Assembly (NCBI GenBank): GCA_023453795.1
Contig: JAEXSP010000019.1
Coordinates: forward strand, 377,174 to 441,173
DNA: 64,000 bases
Origin: Bacillota bacterium
GTDB taxonomy: Bacteria; Bacillota; Clostridia; Acetivibrionales; JAEXSP01
Direction of reading: 5' to 3'
A model generated the notes under the pieces. That model saw only the letters and a program-made list of their open reading frames with translations, had not been told where the DNA came from and searched no databases. The stretch's first letter is position 1. Each line of letters opens with the position of its first letter. Below, piece after piece: positions 17,250 through 25,922 of the stretch. Both the position numbers and the translations under genes were made by a program.

Positions 17250-18470
17250 TTATTCGTACTTTTTAAATACAAGGGTAGCATTGTGTCCGCCAAAAGCAAA
17301 TGAGTTAGATAAGGCAGCTTTGATGCTGCACTTTCTCGACTGATTGGGTACATAATCAAGATCACAATCCGGATCAGGTTCAGAATAGTTAATGGTTGGA
17401 GTAATGATACCCTCATAAACACTCTTAGCGGTAATAATTCCTTCAATGCCCCCGGCAGCGCCTAAAGTATGTCCAATCATTGACTTGGATGAGCTGACAG
17501 GAATTTTATAGGCTCTTTCTCCAAACACCTTTTTAATTGCTTTTGTTTCGTACAGATCATTTAACATAGTAGATGTTCCATGCGCATTGATATAGCCTAT
17601 ATCACCAACATTGACATCTGATTTTTCAATTGCAAGTGCCATCGTTCTTGCCATACCTTCACCATCTTTTTCCGGTGCAACGATATTGTAAGATTCAGAG
17701 GTAGCACCATATCCTGCAAGCTCACAGTAAATCCTGGCTCCGCGTTTGAGAGCACTTTCAAGGCTCTCTAGCACCAAAATTCCCGTACCTTCGCCCATAA
17801 CAAAACCGTCCCTGTTTTTATCAAAAGGTCTGCAAGCCTTTCCCAGTGCCTGATTATTTTCAGACAACGCCAAAAGTTCATTAAAACCCGCGATTCCTTC
17901 TTTGGAAATCATGGACTCGGTTCCCCCTGCTATCATAAAGTCCGATTCTCCGGAAACGATCATATTGTATGCCAGCCCGATAGCATAACTTGCCGAAGCA
18001 CATGCGGTGTTTATTGTAAAATTTGGACCTTTAAAGCCATACTTAAGACTAACCCAAGCAGAAAGTGAATTGAGCATACCTTTAAGTATCGAATTACTTC
18101 TTTCTTGTTCATTACTTGAGAATCCTGCATTTGTAGCCCCGAGAAAAACTCCGGTTCTGTTTTTGTCCAGGTCATCGATATTGATTCCCGAATCTTCAAT
18201 TGCTTGCTTTGCACAAACCATTGTCATTCCACCCAGACGGGTCATTTGCCTAAGATTTCTTTTCGACATAATTCCACTAGCCAAGTCTTTAATTCCAGGA
18301 GATACCTCTCCAGCAATTTTTGTCAAGGATTCCGATGTATCAAAAAGCGTAATTGGACCAATACCGCTTTTCCCTGCAACAAGGTTACCCCATGTTTCAT
18401 TTAAATTGAGCCCAAGGGCTGTAACGGCGTCCATGCCAGTGATAACAACCTTCCCCTTTTGCCTCCCCAC
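17250..18470 (-). CDS. Beta-ketoacyl-ACP synthase (FabF-type KS), first gene of the lipid cluster
   Basis: A 406-residue elongating ketosynthase with the complete catalytic set: Cys157 (NTACASA), His297 (NAHGTS), Lys329 and His334 (SSKSMIGHTLGAAGG). It should condense an acyl chain with malonyl-ACP. There is no second KS or chain-length factor next to it, so it may act as a homodimer and iterate. The start is a GTG with GGAGGGAG upstream. It is the promoter-proximal gene: the promoter at 18637-18665 lies about 165 bases before it. Primary fatty-acid fabF is excluded by the neighbourhood rather than by the sequence itself. Confidence 0.9.
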   Translation of the reverse strand: MGRQKGKVVITGMDAVTALGLNLNETWGNLVAGKSGIGPITLFDTSESLTKIAGEVSPGIKDLASGIMSKRNLRQMTRLGGMTMVCAKQAIEDSGINIDDLDKNRTGVFLGATNAGFSSNEQERSNSILKGMLNSLSAWVSLKYGFKGPNFTINTACASASYAIGLAYNMIVSGESDFMIAGGTESMISKEGIAGFNELLALSENNQALGKACRPFDKNRDGFVMGEGTGILVLESLESALKRGARIYCELAGYGATSESYNIVAPEKDGEGMARTMALAIEKSDVNVGDIGYINAHGTSTMLNDLYETKAIKKVFGERAYKIPVSSSKSMIGHTLGAAGGIEGIITAKSVYEGIITPTINYSEPDPDCDLDYVPNQSRKCSIKAALSNSFAFGGHNATLVFKKYE

Positions 18471-18636
18471 TTATTTACTCCCTCCTCATAAGCAACGTTT
18501 TTGTTTTAATATGAATCGATTAAAATATTACTTCCTGTTTTTTTCTCAGCGATTTTCTTGAATTCCAACGTAGAGAAAAAATGATACGGGAAGTTATATT
18601 TTAGTGGTTACGCACAACTTCCACCACTGGTAAATA

Positions 18637-18665
18637 ATATTATATTTGGAAGCACATAATGTCAA
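18637..18665 (-). promoter_or_regulatory. Promoter of the lipid cluster
   Basis: On the minus strand a perfect TTGACA (18665-18660) is followed after 17 bases by TAATAT (18642-18637); TATAAT is also available with 15-base spacing. This is the best sigma-A-like promoter in front of the KS gene. Downstream, AGGTGG-like arms AGTGGT (18603) and ACCACT (18623) form a small inverted repeat in the leader, a possible operator or hairpin. The long leader of about 160 bases leaves room for control. Confidence 0.6.
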
Positions 18666-18681
18666 ATTTGTTAGACACGCA

Positions 18682-18723
18682 AAAATGAGCTTTATTTACA
18701 TTTATCGCTATAAAGCTCATTTT
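18682..18723 (-). terminator. Terminator of the two-component operon
   Basis: A perfect 14-base stem (AAAATGAGCTTTAT with its complement) closes a 14-base loop and is followed by TTTTT on the minus strand. It lies 31 bases after the response-regulator stop, separating the regulators from the lipid cluster. Confidence 0.8.
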
Positions 18724-18753
18724 ATCTCAATATATGGATTATTTTGGTATAGG

Positions 18754-19377
18754 TTATTTGTCCAAGTTTCTTGACGTGTTGAATTCAATGGAATGGCCTA
18801 AAAGATAGTCAGTACTTACATTAAAGTAACTTGCTATTTTCTTGATTATTTCGATCGAAGGCTCACTAAAACCACTTTCATAATTAGCAATCGTCGTCCG
18901 CCTTACTTCAAGATACTTGGCAAGATCATCCTGACTTAAGTTGTGATATTTTCTAATTTCCTTTAGCCTACTGGCAAAACCACATTCTATTTTTCTAAAA
19001 AAGTTGATGGACTTTAATGCTGATTCAATAGAAATAAGAATTCGTTCAAAGTCCGAACCCTTTTCGCAGTAACACTGTATATCCATATTTTCCAAGGCTG
19101 TACTTCCAGGCACATCTTCCTTATACCCGGTAAGAAGCATAATATAAATATCTTTATTGAATTTCCTTACACTTTCTACCACCTGATGTCCATTCATATC
19201 ATCAATATAAAAGTCTACAATCAGCAAATCAAATTTTTCTTCTTTCAGGCGCTGGATACCCCCGTGCGAAGTAGTAATTCCCTCCACAAAATATTTGTTT
19301 GATAGCACGGTCTTCAGTGCATTAATAATTCCTATCTCATCATCAATGATTAAAATTTTATATGTATTTGGTTTCAC
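18754..19377 (-). CDS. Response regulator with receiver and XRE-type DNA-binding domain
   Basis: A 207-residue protein. The receiver domain (1-120) has Asp12-Asp13, the phosphorylation site Asp55 (LLIVDFYIDD), Thr83 and Lys106. The output domain (about 136-195) is a Cro/C1-type helix-turn-helix (LSQDDLAKYLEVRRTTIANYE) rather than the usual OmpR or NarL type; that segment is split here as LSQDDLAKYLEV and RRTTIANYE. Receiver-XRE fusions are uncommon. The start is GTG, 11 bases after an AGGA site. It lies 139 bases after its kinase, directly upstream of the lipid cluster, which is its most likely target. A perfect inverted repeat in the gap may be its binding site. Confidence 0.87.
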   Translation of the reverse strand: MKPNTYKILIIDDEIGIINALKTVLSNKYFVEGITTSHGGIQRLKEEKFDLLIVDFYIDDMNGHQVVESVRKFNKDIYIMLLTGYKEDVPGSTALENMDIQCYCEKGSDFERILISIESALKSINFFRKIECGFASRLKEIRKYHNLSQDDLAKYLEVRRTTIANYESGFSEPSIEIIKKIASYFNVSTDYLLGHSIEFNTSRNLDK

Positions 19378-19423
19378 AATTTGCCATTTCCTTTCTTCCC
19401 TAAATTGCTATATTTAATGTCAA

Positions 19424-19465
19424 TTGCGATAATGTAATTTATTCCTTGTAATATCATTATCGCAA
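19424..19465. promoter_or_regulatory. 11-base perfect inverted repeat between kinase and regulator genes
   Basis: TTGCGATAATG (19424-19434) and CATTATCGCAA (19455-19465) are exact complements spaced by 20 bases. A TTGACA hexamer begins just after it in the direction of the regulator gene. There is no T run, so it looks more like a two-turn operator than a terminator. A related GCGATAAATG occurs in the terminator loop at 18696-18709 close to the cluster promoter. Confidence 0.55.
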
Positions 19466-19516
19466 CTTATATACTTTATTTCCGAAATTAATATTTTAAT
19501 CGTTCCTTAAAAAAAA

Positions 19517-21409
19517 TTATGCACTAATATTTCTCCGGGTGGGGGGTAACGGAATACGCATCGTTACCAATGTACCTGCTCCTAACTTTGATTCAACGTC
19601 CATACTGCCGTTAAACTGTGCCTTTATCATTGAGTTGGACAAGTATAAGCCAAGTCCCATTCCCCCTTTCCCTTTTGTTGTGACCATTTTCTTCAAAAGG
19701 CTTTGCATGACTTCCGGATTGATCCCCTTACCAGAATCTTTGATAGATATTTCCAAATGTGAATTTACTTCCTCTACCGAAAATTCTATGGTTCCCCCGT
19801 TGTTATCATAGGAACCTATGGCATTGGATATGATATTAATAATTACTTGTATTAAAATATTTATATCTCCCCTAAGAAGAATATCCCCTGCATCCTCATA
19901 ATTATAACAAACCGTACATTTTTTTTCAGTACATTCAAAGTTAATTAGAAAATCAACCTTCTTTATCAATTCCGAAACAGTAAATGTTTCTCCCTCTGTA
20001 CTACTTTCTTCTTCACCATTCGCTTGTCCCATGCTTGGACATTGGTCATCAATATTGATAACCTTTTCCCGAACAGAGTTTATAACTTCAGACATATAAT
20101 TTATATACTCCCTGACCCGATCCTCCCAAAGGTACATTTCATCAATCAGTTTACGAAATTCCTGTTGTTCTTCACATAACCCCAATCCAGAAAGTCTCTC
20201 ATCAATCTGCTTTGTACAGTTTTTCAGTATATAAAGACCTCCGGCAGAACTCATGATAGGCGTTTTCATATTGTGTGCTATACTCCCTGAAAGCTGCTTT
20301 AAAGACATTAATTTTTCTCTTTCAATCAACTGGTATTTATTCTTTTCAGTCAAATTCAGCATTTCAACTTGCTCAGTTATATCTTTAAAAAAGATAATCA
20401 CCGAGAGAGCATTTCCATTAACAAGTATAGGAACTACATTTATCAAAAAATGTTTATCAAATTCTCCAAATACCATATGAGTCTGAAACTTTTGCGTCTC
20501 TTTTGTTCTTCTGGCCTCGTCAACTAAGTAAAGGAGCTTTTCACGTATATTATCAAATACAGGATTGTTTATGACATACATGAAACTACGATCCAATGGA
20601 ATATCTATAAACTTACCAAATATTTTTGTACAAGCTTTATTAAATTCTACAATACGCAATTTGTTGTCAACCGCAATAAAAGCATCGGATATATAATCTA
20701 CAACATCATTAAGTGCAACCGGTGTTATTTCAAGGAAGTGGAACTTAAGCTCCATATACATGATAGTCACTATACCTGTTGTGAAAGAAAGAGGTTCTAC
20801 AAAACTCGGGACATTCATGGTCCCAAGAGAACTAAACAAGCTCAATACAGGTGGTATTACAGCACCAAAGAAAAATAAAAACATTTTCGGGGATACCCCG
20901 CCAGCAAATTTAATAACATAAAAAACCAGATTAAAAATACCTATGGTAATATAGACAAAAGAATATGTACAGTGCACGAAGTAATATATTCCATAAACAT
21001 TTTTACCCAGATACGAATTGTAAACCTGGAAGAAAAGATGATGATATTCATTGGTTGCTACCATAATTAAAGACATGACCGGAGGAATAAAAAATAACAC
21101 CTTCTTTTTTAAAGGGAAAAAACCCTCATAAAGGAAACTAAAGCTTGTAAACATCCATGATAGCGACATAAAGCATACACCAATATTATAAAACACCAGT
21201 AAAGGAATTAACGTGTGTCCGAAAATACTTCTTGTCAAATACTCCATAAATCGTCCGAATATCCAAATAAAAAGCAGCAGTGAATTACTCAGTAAAAGGT
21301 AATGCCTTTTATCTTTGTTTTTATATCTAATCATAAAGAACGTTGCGGCAAGTAAAACGAGTGAAGAAAAAATATCTACCGATATGTTCACAATTCCGTA
21401 TTTCTCCAT
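19517..21409 (-). CDS. Sensor histidine kinase with 7TM N-terminus and PAS domain
   Basis: A 630-residue kinase. Residues 1-220 form seven membrane helices of the histidine-kinase N-terminal 7TM type, with little exposed domain, suiting a hydrophobic or membrane signal. A PAS domain follows (about 235-345, ending FFKDITEQ). The phosphoaccepting His379 is in IAHNMKTP, a variant H-box. The ATP-binding domain has NIISNAIGSY, KDSGKGI and GKGGMGLGLYLS. A long insert of about 30 acidic residues (around 445-475) lies between H-box and N-box. It is co-oriented with the regulator at 18754 and probably pairs with it. The signal is unknown. Confidence 0.88.
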   Translation of the reverse strand: MEKYGIVNISVDIFSSLVLLAATFFMIRYKNKDKRHYLLLSNSLLLFIWIFGRFMEYLTRSIFGHTLIPLLVFYNIGVCFMSLSWMFTSFSFLYEGFFPLKKKVLFFIPPVMSLIMVATNEYHHLFFQVYNSYLGKNVYGIYYFVHCTYSFVYITIGIFNLVFYVIKFAGGVSPKMFLFFFGAVIPPVLSLFSSLGTMNVPSFVEPLSFTTGIVTIMYMELKFHFLEITPVALNDVVDYISDAFIAVDNKLRIVEFNKACTKIFGKFIDIPLDRSFMYVINNPVFDNIREKLLYLVDEARRTKETQKFQTHMVFGEFDKHFLINVVPILVNGNALSVIIFFKDITEQVEMLNLTEKNKYQLIEREKLMSLKQLSGSIAHNMKTPIMSSAGGLYILKNCTKQIDERLSGLGLCEEQQEFRKLIDEMYLWEDRVREYINYMSEVINSVREKVINIDDQCPSMGQANGEEESSTEGETFTVSELIKKVDFLINFECTEKKCTVCYNYEDAGDILLRGDINILIQVIINIISNAIGSYDNNGGTIEFSVEEVNSHLEISIKDSGKGINPEVMQSLLKKMVTTKGKGGMGLGLYLSNSMIKAQFNGSMDVESKLGAGTLVTMRIPLPPTRRNISA

Positions 21410-21500
21410 TTGAATACACCTCGTATTTTCACATTCATACTCATTTGCGATTGAAAAGTTAGTAATTCAGGAAGTCCTAAAGGCAACACCGTACCGAGTG

Positions 21501-21534
21501 AAGCGAGGGCTTAGAACTTAAGGGATCGCTTTTA
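21501..21534. other. Imperfect hairpin in the gap upstream of the kinase
   Basis: AAGCGA...TCGCTT with an inner CTTA...TAAG forms a hairpin followed by TTT on the plus strand. No rightward gene ends here. Besides this and the terminator at 21699, the 325-base gap 21410-21734 shows nothing I can name; it must also hold the kinase promoter. Confidence 0.3.
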
Positions 21535-21698
21535 ACATTTCCGAAGCAAATTAGTATCATTTAAAATTGTTGCTTCTACTTATCATAATGAATAATGCGG
21601 AATTTGTCAATATATGTAAACGTAAGTTATTAGTTTGGAACAACGATATAGTTGTATAGCTACTAGATTTGGCCTTTACTGAATAAAAGAAAATAAAC

Positions 21699-21738
21699 AT
21701 AGAAAACCGGACTTCATAGCAAATCCGGACTTTTCTAT
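21699..21738 (-). terminator. Terminator of the NagZ gene
   Basis: ATAGAAAA plus CCGGA pair with TCCGG and TTTTCTAT, with a two-base bulge. It overlaps the stop codon of the gene and is followed by a T-rich minus-strand stretch (TTTATTTTCTTTTA). Confidence 0.7.
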
Positions 21739-22955
21739 TTTGCCTGCAGACCTGCATCCAACACGGCACTGATATGGCTGTTGATCTTATTAATGTCGAT
21801 TGAAGCGACAGGGCTGTCAGACAATCTGTATTTCTGCTTTAGCTTCAGTATCCTGTATACGCTTTCATCCACTCTGTTCTCTTTAATAGAGCCGTCTTCA
21901 ACTGCTTTCTTCAGACTGTTGATTACAGTCAACTCATTATCGTACCCATGGCACACCAAAACAATATCACTGCCTGCATTTACAGACCGTACAGCTGCGC
22001 TGCCAATGCTGTAGTTTTTGACAATTGCTCCCATTGTCATATCGTCTGTCAATACTACTCCGTTAAAGTTCAACTGCTTTCTTAATAGGTCGGTTATTAT
22101 GGTTTTTGATAAGGAAGCCGGGTACCCGGGGTCAATCCTGGTTAATAAGATATGTGCCACCATTACGGCATCGGCTCCATTGCGGATTGCATCGTTAAAC
22201 GGCACAAGCTCAAATCTTTTTAACCTGTCCATGTCATCGACAACGGAAGGAAGCCCTACATGCGAGTCAACTGAGGTATCACCATGCCCGGGGAAATGCT
22301 TGACAACCGGAATTACTCCACCTGCCCGAATGCCCTTCATGGTCTCTACGCCAAGCCTTGTCACGATTTTCTCATCTGAGCCAAAGGCTCTGTCCCCTAT
22401 TACGGGATTTTGCGGATTGCTGTTTATATCCAAAACAGGTGCGAAATCCATATTAAAACCGAATGAAGCCGTCTCTTCAGCGAGTACCTTCCCGATCTTA
22501 TAGGATATATTACTTCCGGCTTTACCTATGGTTTTGTTCGATGGCAGCTTTACCAACTGTGAAGGCATCCTGCTCACCCTTCCGCCTTCTTCATCAACAG
22601 ATACAAAAAGAGGCACCTTACTCCCCGAATTGGTGTCTTTTAACGAGTTGATCAGATTAAGAAGCTGGTCCGGACTGTCTACATTCCGGCCGAACAAAAT
22701 GAAACCGCCAATGTGGTAATCTTCAATCAAGGTTCTTGTATTCCCGTCAACAGTATAGCCTTCAAATCCGGCTATGACCATCTGGCCTATTTTATCTTCA
22801 AGGGTCATTTTTTTAATCTGTTCCCTAATTGGATCTACAGTTTTTTCCGGCCGCTGTGTATTTTCCTTTGAAGGCTTCTGTTCATTTACCGCTGAACAAC
22901 CTGTAAAAGCCAATATAACAATCATTGATGCTATGATAATCAATTTTCTAAACAT
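21735..22955 (-). CDS. nagZ: Lipoprotein beta-N-acetylhexosaminidase (GH3, NagZ-like)
   Basis: A secreted, lipid-anchored GH3 enzyme that removes N-acetylglucosamine from muropeptides or glycans. From the ATG at 22955 (GGGAG 10 bases upstream) it has 406 residues with a signal peptide ending at a lipobox FTGC, Cys20. The hallmark of the bacterial NagZ group, KHFPGHGDTSVDSH (about 219-232), supplies the His/Asp acid-base dyad, and LTDDMTMG carries the nucleophile Asp. A longer in-frame start at 22997 would put the signal peptide internal, so it is rejected. It stands alone; peptidoglycan recycling or turnover is the likely role. Confidence 0.9.
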   Translation of the reverse strand: MFRKLIIIASMIVILAFTGCSAVNEQKPSKENTQRPEKTVDPIREQIKKMTLEDKIGQMVIAGFEGYTVDGNTRTLIEDYHIGGFILFGRNVDSPDQLLNLINSLKDTNSGSKVPLFVSVDEEGGRVSRMPSQLVKLPSNKTIGKAGSNISYKIGKVLAEETASFGFNMDFAPVLDINSNPQNPVIGDRAFGSDEKIVTRLGVETMKGIRAGGVIPVVKHFPGHGDTSVDSHVGLPSVVDDMDRLKRFELVPFNDAIRNGADAVMVAHILLTRIDPGYPASLSKTIITDLLRKQLNFNGVVLTDDMTMGAIVKNYSIGSAAVRSVNAGSDIVLVCHGYDNELTVINSLKKAVEDGSIKENRVDESVYRILKLKQKYRLSDSPVASIDINKINSHISAVLDAGLQAK

Positions 22956-23156
22956 ACAAGTTTTCTCCCATATATAAACCCTGTCCGTTTTCATCAACCA
23001 TTACTTCCAGATAATATTGTTCCCAATACTTCTGTTTATGTATAAAAAAATGCGAAAAACATTTGTCAATGCTCACCGTACAGCCTGTTGAATGGATGTA
23101 ACAATTGGTTTTTTCATCACATAGTATACATAAGAATATTAACAGAAGGTGTTCCT

Positions 23157-23816
23157 ATGTTATACGATTTTAACAGACAGTGTCCCGCAAACCATTATCC
23201 ATATATAATTCAGCCTGGAGATACTTTGGATTTGATTGCAAGGAGACTTGAGATCAGCGTTTCAAGAATCATGTCGGCAAACCCCGGAATAAATCCTTAT
23301 AACCTTAGGGTAGGCCAGACTTTATGCATACCTGCCTGTCTTCCTGATCTCACCCCTTATATTATTCAATCGGGAGATACGCTGTACAGGATCTCACAAA
23401 GATTCAATGTAAGCGTTGCAAGTATAATATCGGCTAATCCCGGTGTTGATCCGAATTATCTCAGAGTAGGACAGAGAATCTGCATACCCCAGGGCTGTCC
23501 CTCAAATTACCGGGAAATAATTGCGGCTATGCAAAGTGATATTAATATGCTTAAAGCGGAAAGTGATGCGCAGAAAATTGAGGAATCAAACTATGGAAGC
23601 TCTACCGCAACTACACGTGTCTTAAGTATATCAGATAGAGAAATTCGGTTTGATGCGGCACCCGCAGTTTTCTCCGGCAACTACACAGGACATTATACCC
23701 AGGGCCAAAGCTATCCATTTTACTCGGAATCTGCCAGCGGCGGTCAAAGAGGCATAACTGTAAGGGATAATTTCGGAGTATGGCATATTTTCGGGTATCA
23801 TGTGCCATTACCCTAA
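23157..23816 (+). CDS. Double-LysM protein with unknown C-terminal domain
   Basis: A 219-residue protein with two LysM peptidoglycan/chitin-binding repeats (about 14-58 and 67-111; each has YIIQxGDTL and ANPGxxPxxLRVGQ). No signal peptide is seen, so it may coat spores or be released another way. The C-terminal 108 residues (from NYREIIAAMQSD) form a domain I do not recognise, ending GVWHIFGYHVPLP. The ATG at 23157 has GAAGGTG upstream; an ATG at 23088 has none. A broken second copy of the C-terminal domain lies at 28162, and the gene's 3' end is one boundary of that duplication. Confidence 0.82.
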   Translation: MLYDFNRQCPANHYPYIIQPGDTLDLIARRLEISVSRIMSANPGINPYNLRVGQTLCIPACLPDLTPYIIQSGDTLYRISQRFNVSVASIISANPGVDPNYLRVGQRICIPQGCPSNYREIIAAMQSDINMLKAESDAQKIEESNYGSSTATTRVLSISDREIRFDAAPAVFSGNYTGHYTQGQSYPFYSESASGGQRGITVRDNFGVWHIFGYHVPLP

Positions 23817-23848
23817 ATCGGATAAAATCAAACAAATTTCAAATTTCC
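23503..23848. repeat. Duplicated segment, copy A (copy B at 28162-28508)
   Basis: About 346 bases covering the C-terminal domain of the LysM gene and 32 bases past its stop occur again at 28162-28508 with roughly eight differences by eye, including one inserted G in copy B. Both copies point the same way, so this is a direct repeat 4.66 kb apart that could recombine and delete everything between. Confidence 0.9.
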
Positions 23849-24420
23849 GCTTTATTATTGATGGCATTTAATAACCACGCCATATTCTGACCCAAATTCA
23901 CCATGTTCCTCATACCTTCTTCATCATTCAATACCTCGCCGATTTCTTTTCCATATACCATATTCCAGTAAGTAGAGCCAACCAGGAGCATTTCCTTATT
24001 CAGCATAAAATGGTTCAGGCAATCTACAGCAGTCATTCCTCCGCCACGTCTGACGGCAGCAACTGATGCACCCGCTTTATGCTTAAGTATACCGGGATTC
24101 GTAGCCACAACCACTCCCGCTCTTTCAATAAAAGCTTTCATCTTGGACGATATGTCTGCGGAATAAACCGGAGAACCCAGTATTACACCATCTGCCCCCA
24201 ACATTTTGCTAAGGCACTCGTTAAAGAAGTCATCCACTATCACGCATTTCTTTATTCCCTTGCAGCCAAAACAGCCGCTGCAGCTTTTTATGTCCTTATC
24301 ATAAAATTGAATCAACTCAGTCTCTATACCGTTCTTTACCAATTCAGCAAATATTGTATTTATTAATATCGCTGTATTGCCGTCCTTGCGTGCACTTCCA
24401 TTAAATCCGACAACCTTCAT
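23839..24420 (-). CDS. NAD(P)H-dependent FMN reductase / iron-sulfur flavoprotein-like
   Basis: A 193-residue flavodoxin-fold enzyme of the iron-sulfur flavoprotein group. The FMN phosphate loop GSARKDGNT is at residues 10-18, and a cluster of cysteines CSGCFGC (about 47-53) plus one ten residues on resembles the compact Cys motif of that group. GSPVYSADISS is the second FMN loop. It likely passes electrons between low-potential carriers in this anaerobe. It converges on the LysM gene, separated by 22 bases. A stray 64-base copy of its 3' end lies at 4066. A GGAAGA site precedes the ATG. Confidence 0.82.
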   Translation of the reverse strand: MKVVGFNGSARKDGNTAILINTIFAELVKNGIETELIQFYDKDIKSCSGCFGCKGIKKCVIVDDFFNECLSKMLGADGVILGSPVYSADISSKMKAFIERAGVVVATNPGILKHKAGASVAAVRRGGGMTAVDCLNHFMLNKEMLLVGSTYWNMVYGKEIGEVLNDEEGMRNMVNLGQNMAWLLNAINNKAEI

Positions 24421-24514
24421 TTATTCTTCCGTCCATTCATTAATTAGTATTCTTTGTCTAATCCTATATTATGGTAATGAATTAGTCAATAATTAGGATG
24501 ATCTATAATATGAG

Positions 24515-24639
24515 CATACAAACATATTTTCCACTAGTCACGAATCTGTACCCCAAGAAATCCAATTCATCATCTTGGACAAGGAACACCCGATAACGGA
24601 TATGCTTTAAGCCGCTCAAGCGATGTAAGTATTTGATCT
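24515..24639 (-). pseudogene. Decayed ParE/RelE toxin fragment
   Basis: This 125-base stretch matches 28865-28989, the middle and 5' half of the intact toxin gene, at roughly 90 percent by eye, but is cut at both ends and has no antitoxin beside it. It shows that the toxin-antitoxin module was once present in a second copy. The rest of the gene-free stretch 24421-24940 holds the shared repeats described at 24643. Confidence 0.7.
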
Positions 24640-24642
24640 AAA

Positions 24643-24884
24643 CCTGTCTTTTACCTTTTCAACGATGAAAATGTAACGAAAAATCGCCACTCAAGCGACG
24701 TGGGGTCTGAACCGAAAAGTCTTTGACAGGAATACCAGCTGTTTGAATAAAATGCTTTTCATTAAACCCATTAATTCGCATCCTTGCTCAATAATGGGCG
24801 ATATGCCATCCGTGGCATATCCGAAGCGTGAAAGCATTTTATCCTTCGCAGGGTATTGCTATGTCTTGACTTAACGGCGATTGC
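24643..24884. repeat. Unnamed intergenic repeat, copy A (copy B at 29452-29683)
   Basis: Two blocks recur near 29.5 kb: 24643-24692 matches 29452-29500, and 24803-24884 matches 29602-29683 with two differences in 82 bases. The spacer between blocks differs. The second block contains ATGCCA-TCCG-TGGCAT, a small hairpin, and no open frame. Conservation without coding capacity suggests a mobile or RNA-encoding element; I do not recognise it. Confidence 0.65.
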
Positions 24885-24940
24885 AAGAGGTGTCTTCGAA
24901 GCTCTATGAGTAGGGGCTTCGTAGTAAATGGAATATCGTT

Positions 24941-25879
24941 CTAATTCATTTTTAGCGCAAGATAGTATACTGGAAAATCATATCCATCTCGCGTAAGAAT
25001 CATAGTTGCAACACGAGTTGATGCATTTGGATGCGCCAATATATTTAATTTCTTCTTGATGCCCAAGGTAAAAGAATGTCTCTCTATATGATTAGCATAT
25101 CTATTCCAAAAAGCTTCAAAGTCTGCTGTAGTAACATAAGCAACTATAAAGGTTGCTGTCCCAAGTGCATTATAATTAGTGATTGCTTTTTTTATATGTT
25201 CATCGATGTAATCCGCGCTTACACTATTTAATTTCAATCCTTCAAAAATAGCAATTTCCTTATTGGCTTTGGTCAATAAAATATCTACTTCTGCGGCATC
25301 TTTACCACTTGCCGATACTCCGTGACGAGTTTGATCCTTAACCTCGTCATATCCCATACTAAACAGCATATCTCTGAAATAATCATTAATAATGTTCTCA
25401 GAACTTGCAGCATTGTACGTATAATTCAAACATACACGTTCACCAATTTTAATTAGATCATTTAGCACCATATTGGCAGTTGCAATATCAGCATTTAATC
25501 TTTCATCATTTGAAGAAAACAAAGATGTTTCTCCTACCATTTCTGATGCAATAGATTTTATTTCAAGTGCTTTGTTCACATATTTATCTACAAATTCATC
25601 ATCATATTCTTGTTTTCGAGAGATGCTTTCTTCGCGAATTTCTAAAAGACCAAGTATCACTTTCCCAACAATAGAATCTTCCTCATTGTTCCAAAATCTT
25701 CTTAATTTCTTTGCCTTTGAGGATTCCTCGATATATCCAGGTTCTAGATAAACATCAATATCTGTTTGTTCTGCCATAAATGTACGAAAAGTATTATTTG
25801 AAAAGCCTAAAACATAGCCACTTTCCATTTCAAATAACTGTTCCATTATAGCTTTATGTTTAAATGTTAGTTTTGACAA
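24941..25879 (-). CDS. Putative defence protein with nuclease-like domain
   Basis: A 312-residue protein from a TTG with GGGGGG 7 bases upstream. The N-terminal 75 residues (LGFSNNTFRTFM, then SSKAKKLRRFW) resemble a domain I associate with AbiJ-like abortive-infection proteins; this is recall, not a search. Residues about 165-220 fit a degenerate PD-(D/E)xK nuclease: YFRDMLFSMGY, AAEVDILL and AIFEGLKL, with Asp and Glu/Lys in the right order although spaced ExxK. It follows the 198-residue gene by 43 bases and a broken hsdS, so a phage-defence role is likely. An RNA or DNA target cannot be chosen. Confidence 0.6.
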   Translation of the reverse strand: MSKLTFKHKAIMEQLFEMESGYVLGFSNNTFRTFMAEQTDIDVYLEPGYIEESSKAKKLRRFWNNEEDSIVGKVILGLLEIREESISRKQEYDDEFVDKYVNKALEIKSIASEMVGETSLFSSNDERLNADIATANMVLNDLIKIGERVCLNYTYNAASSENIINDYFRDMLFSMGYDEVKDQTRHGVSASGKDAAEVDILLTKANKEIAIFEGLKLNSVSADYIDEHIKKAITNYNALGTATFIVAYVTTADFEAFWNRYANHIERHSFTLGIKKKLNILAHPNASTRVATMILTRDGYDFPVYYLALKMN

Positions 25880-25922
25880 TAAATTCCCCCCTTTCTTATA
25901 TTGTTTTAAAAAATTTATCGTA

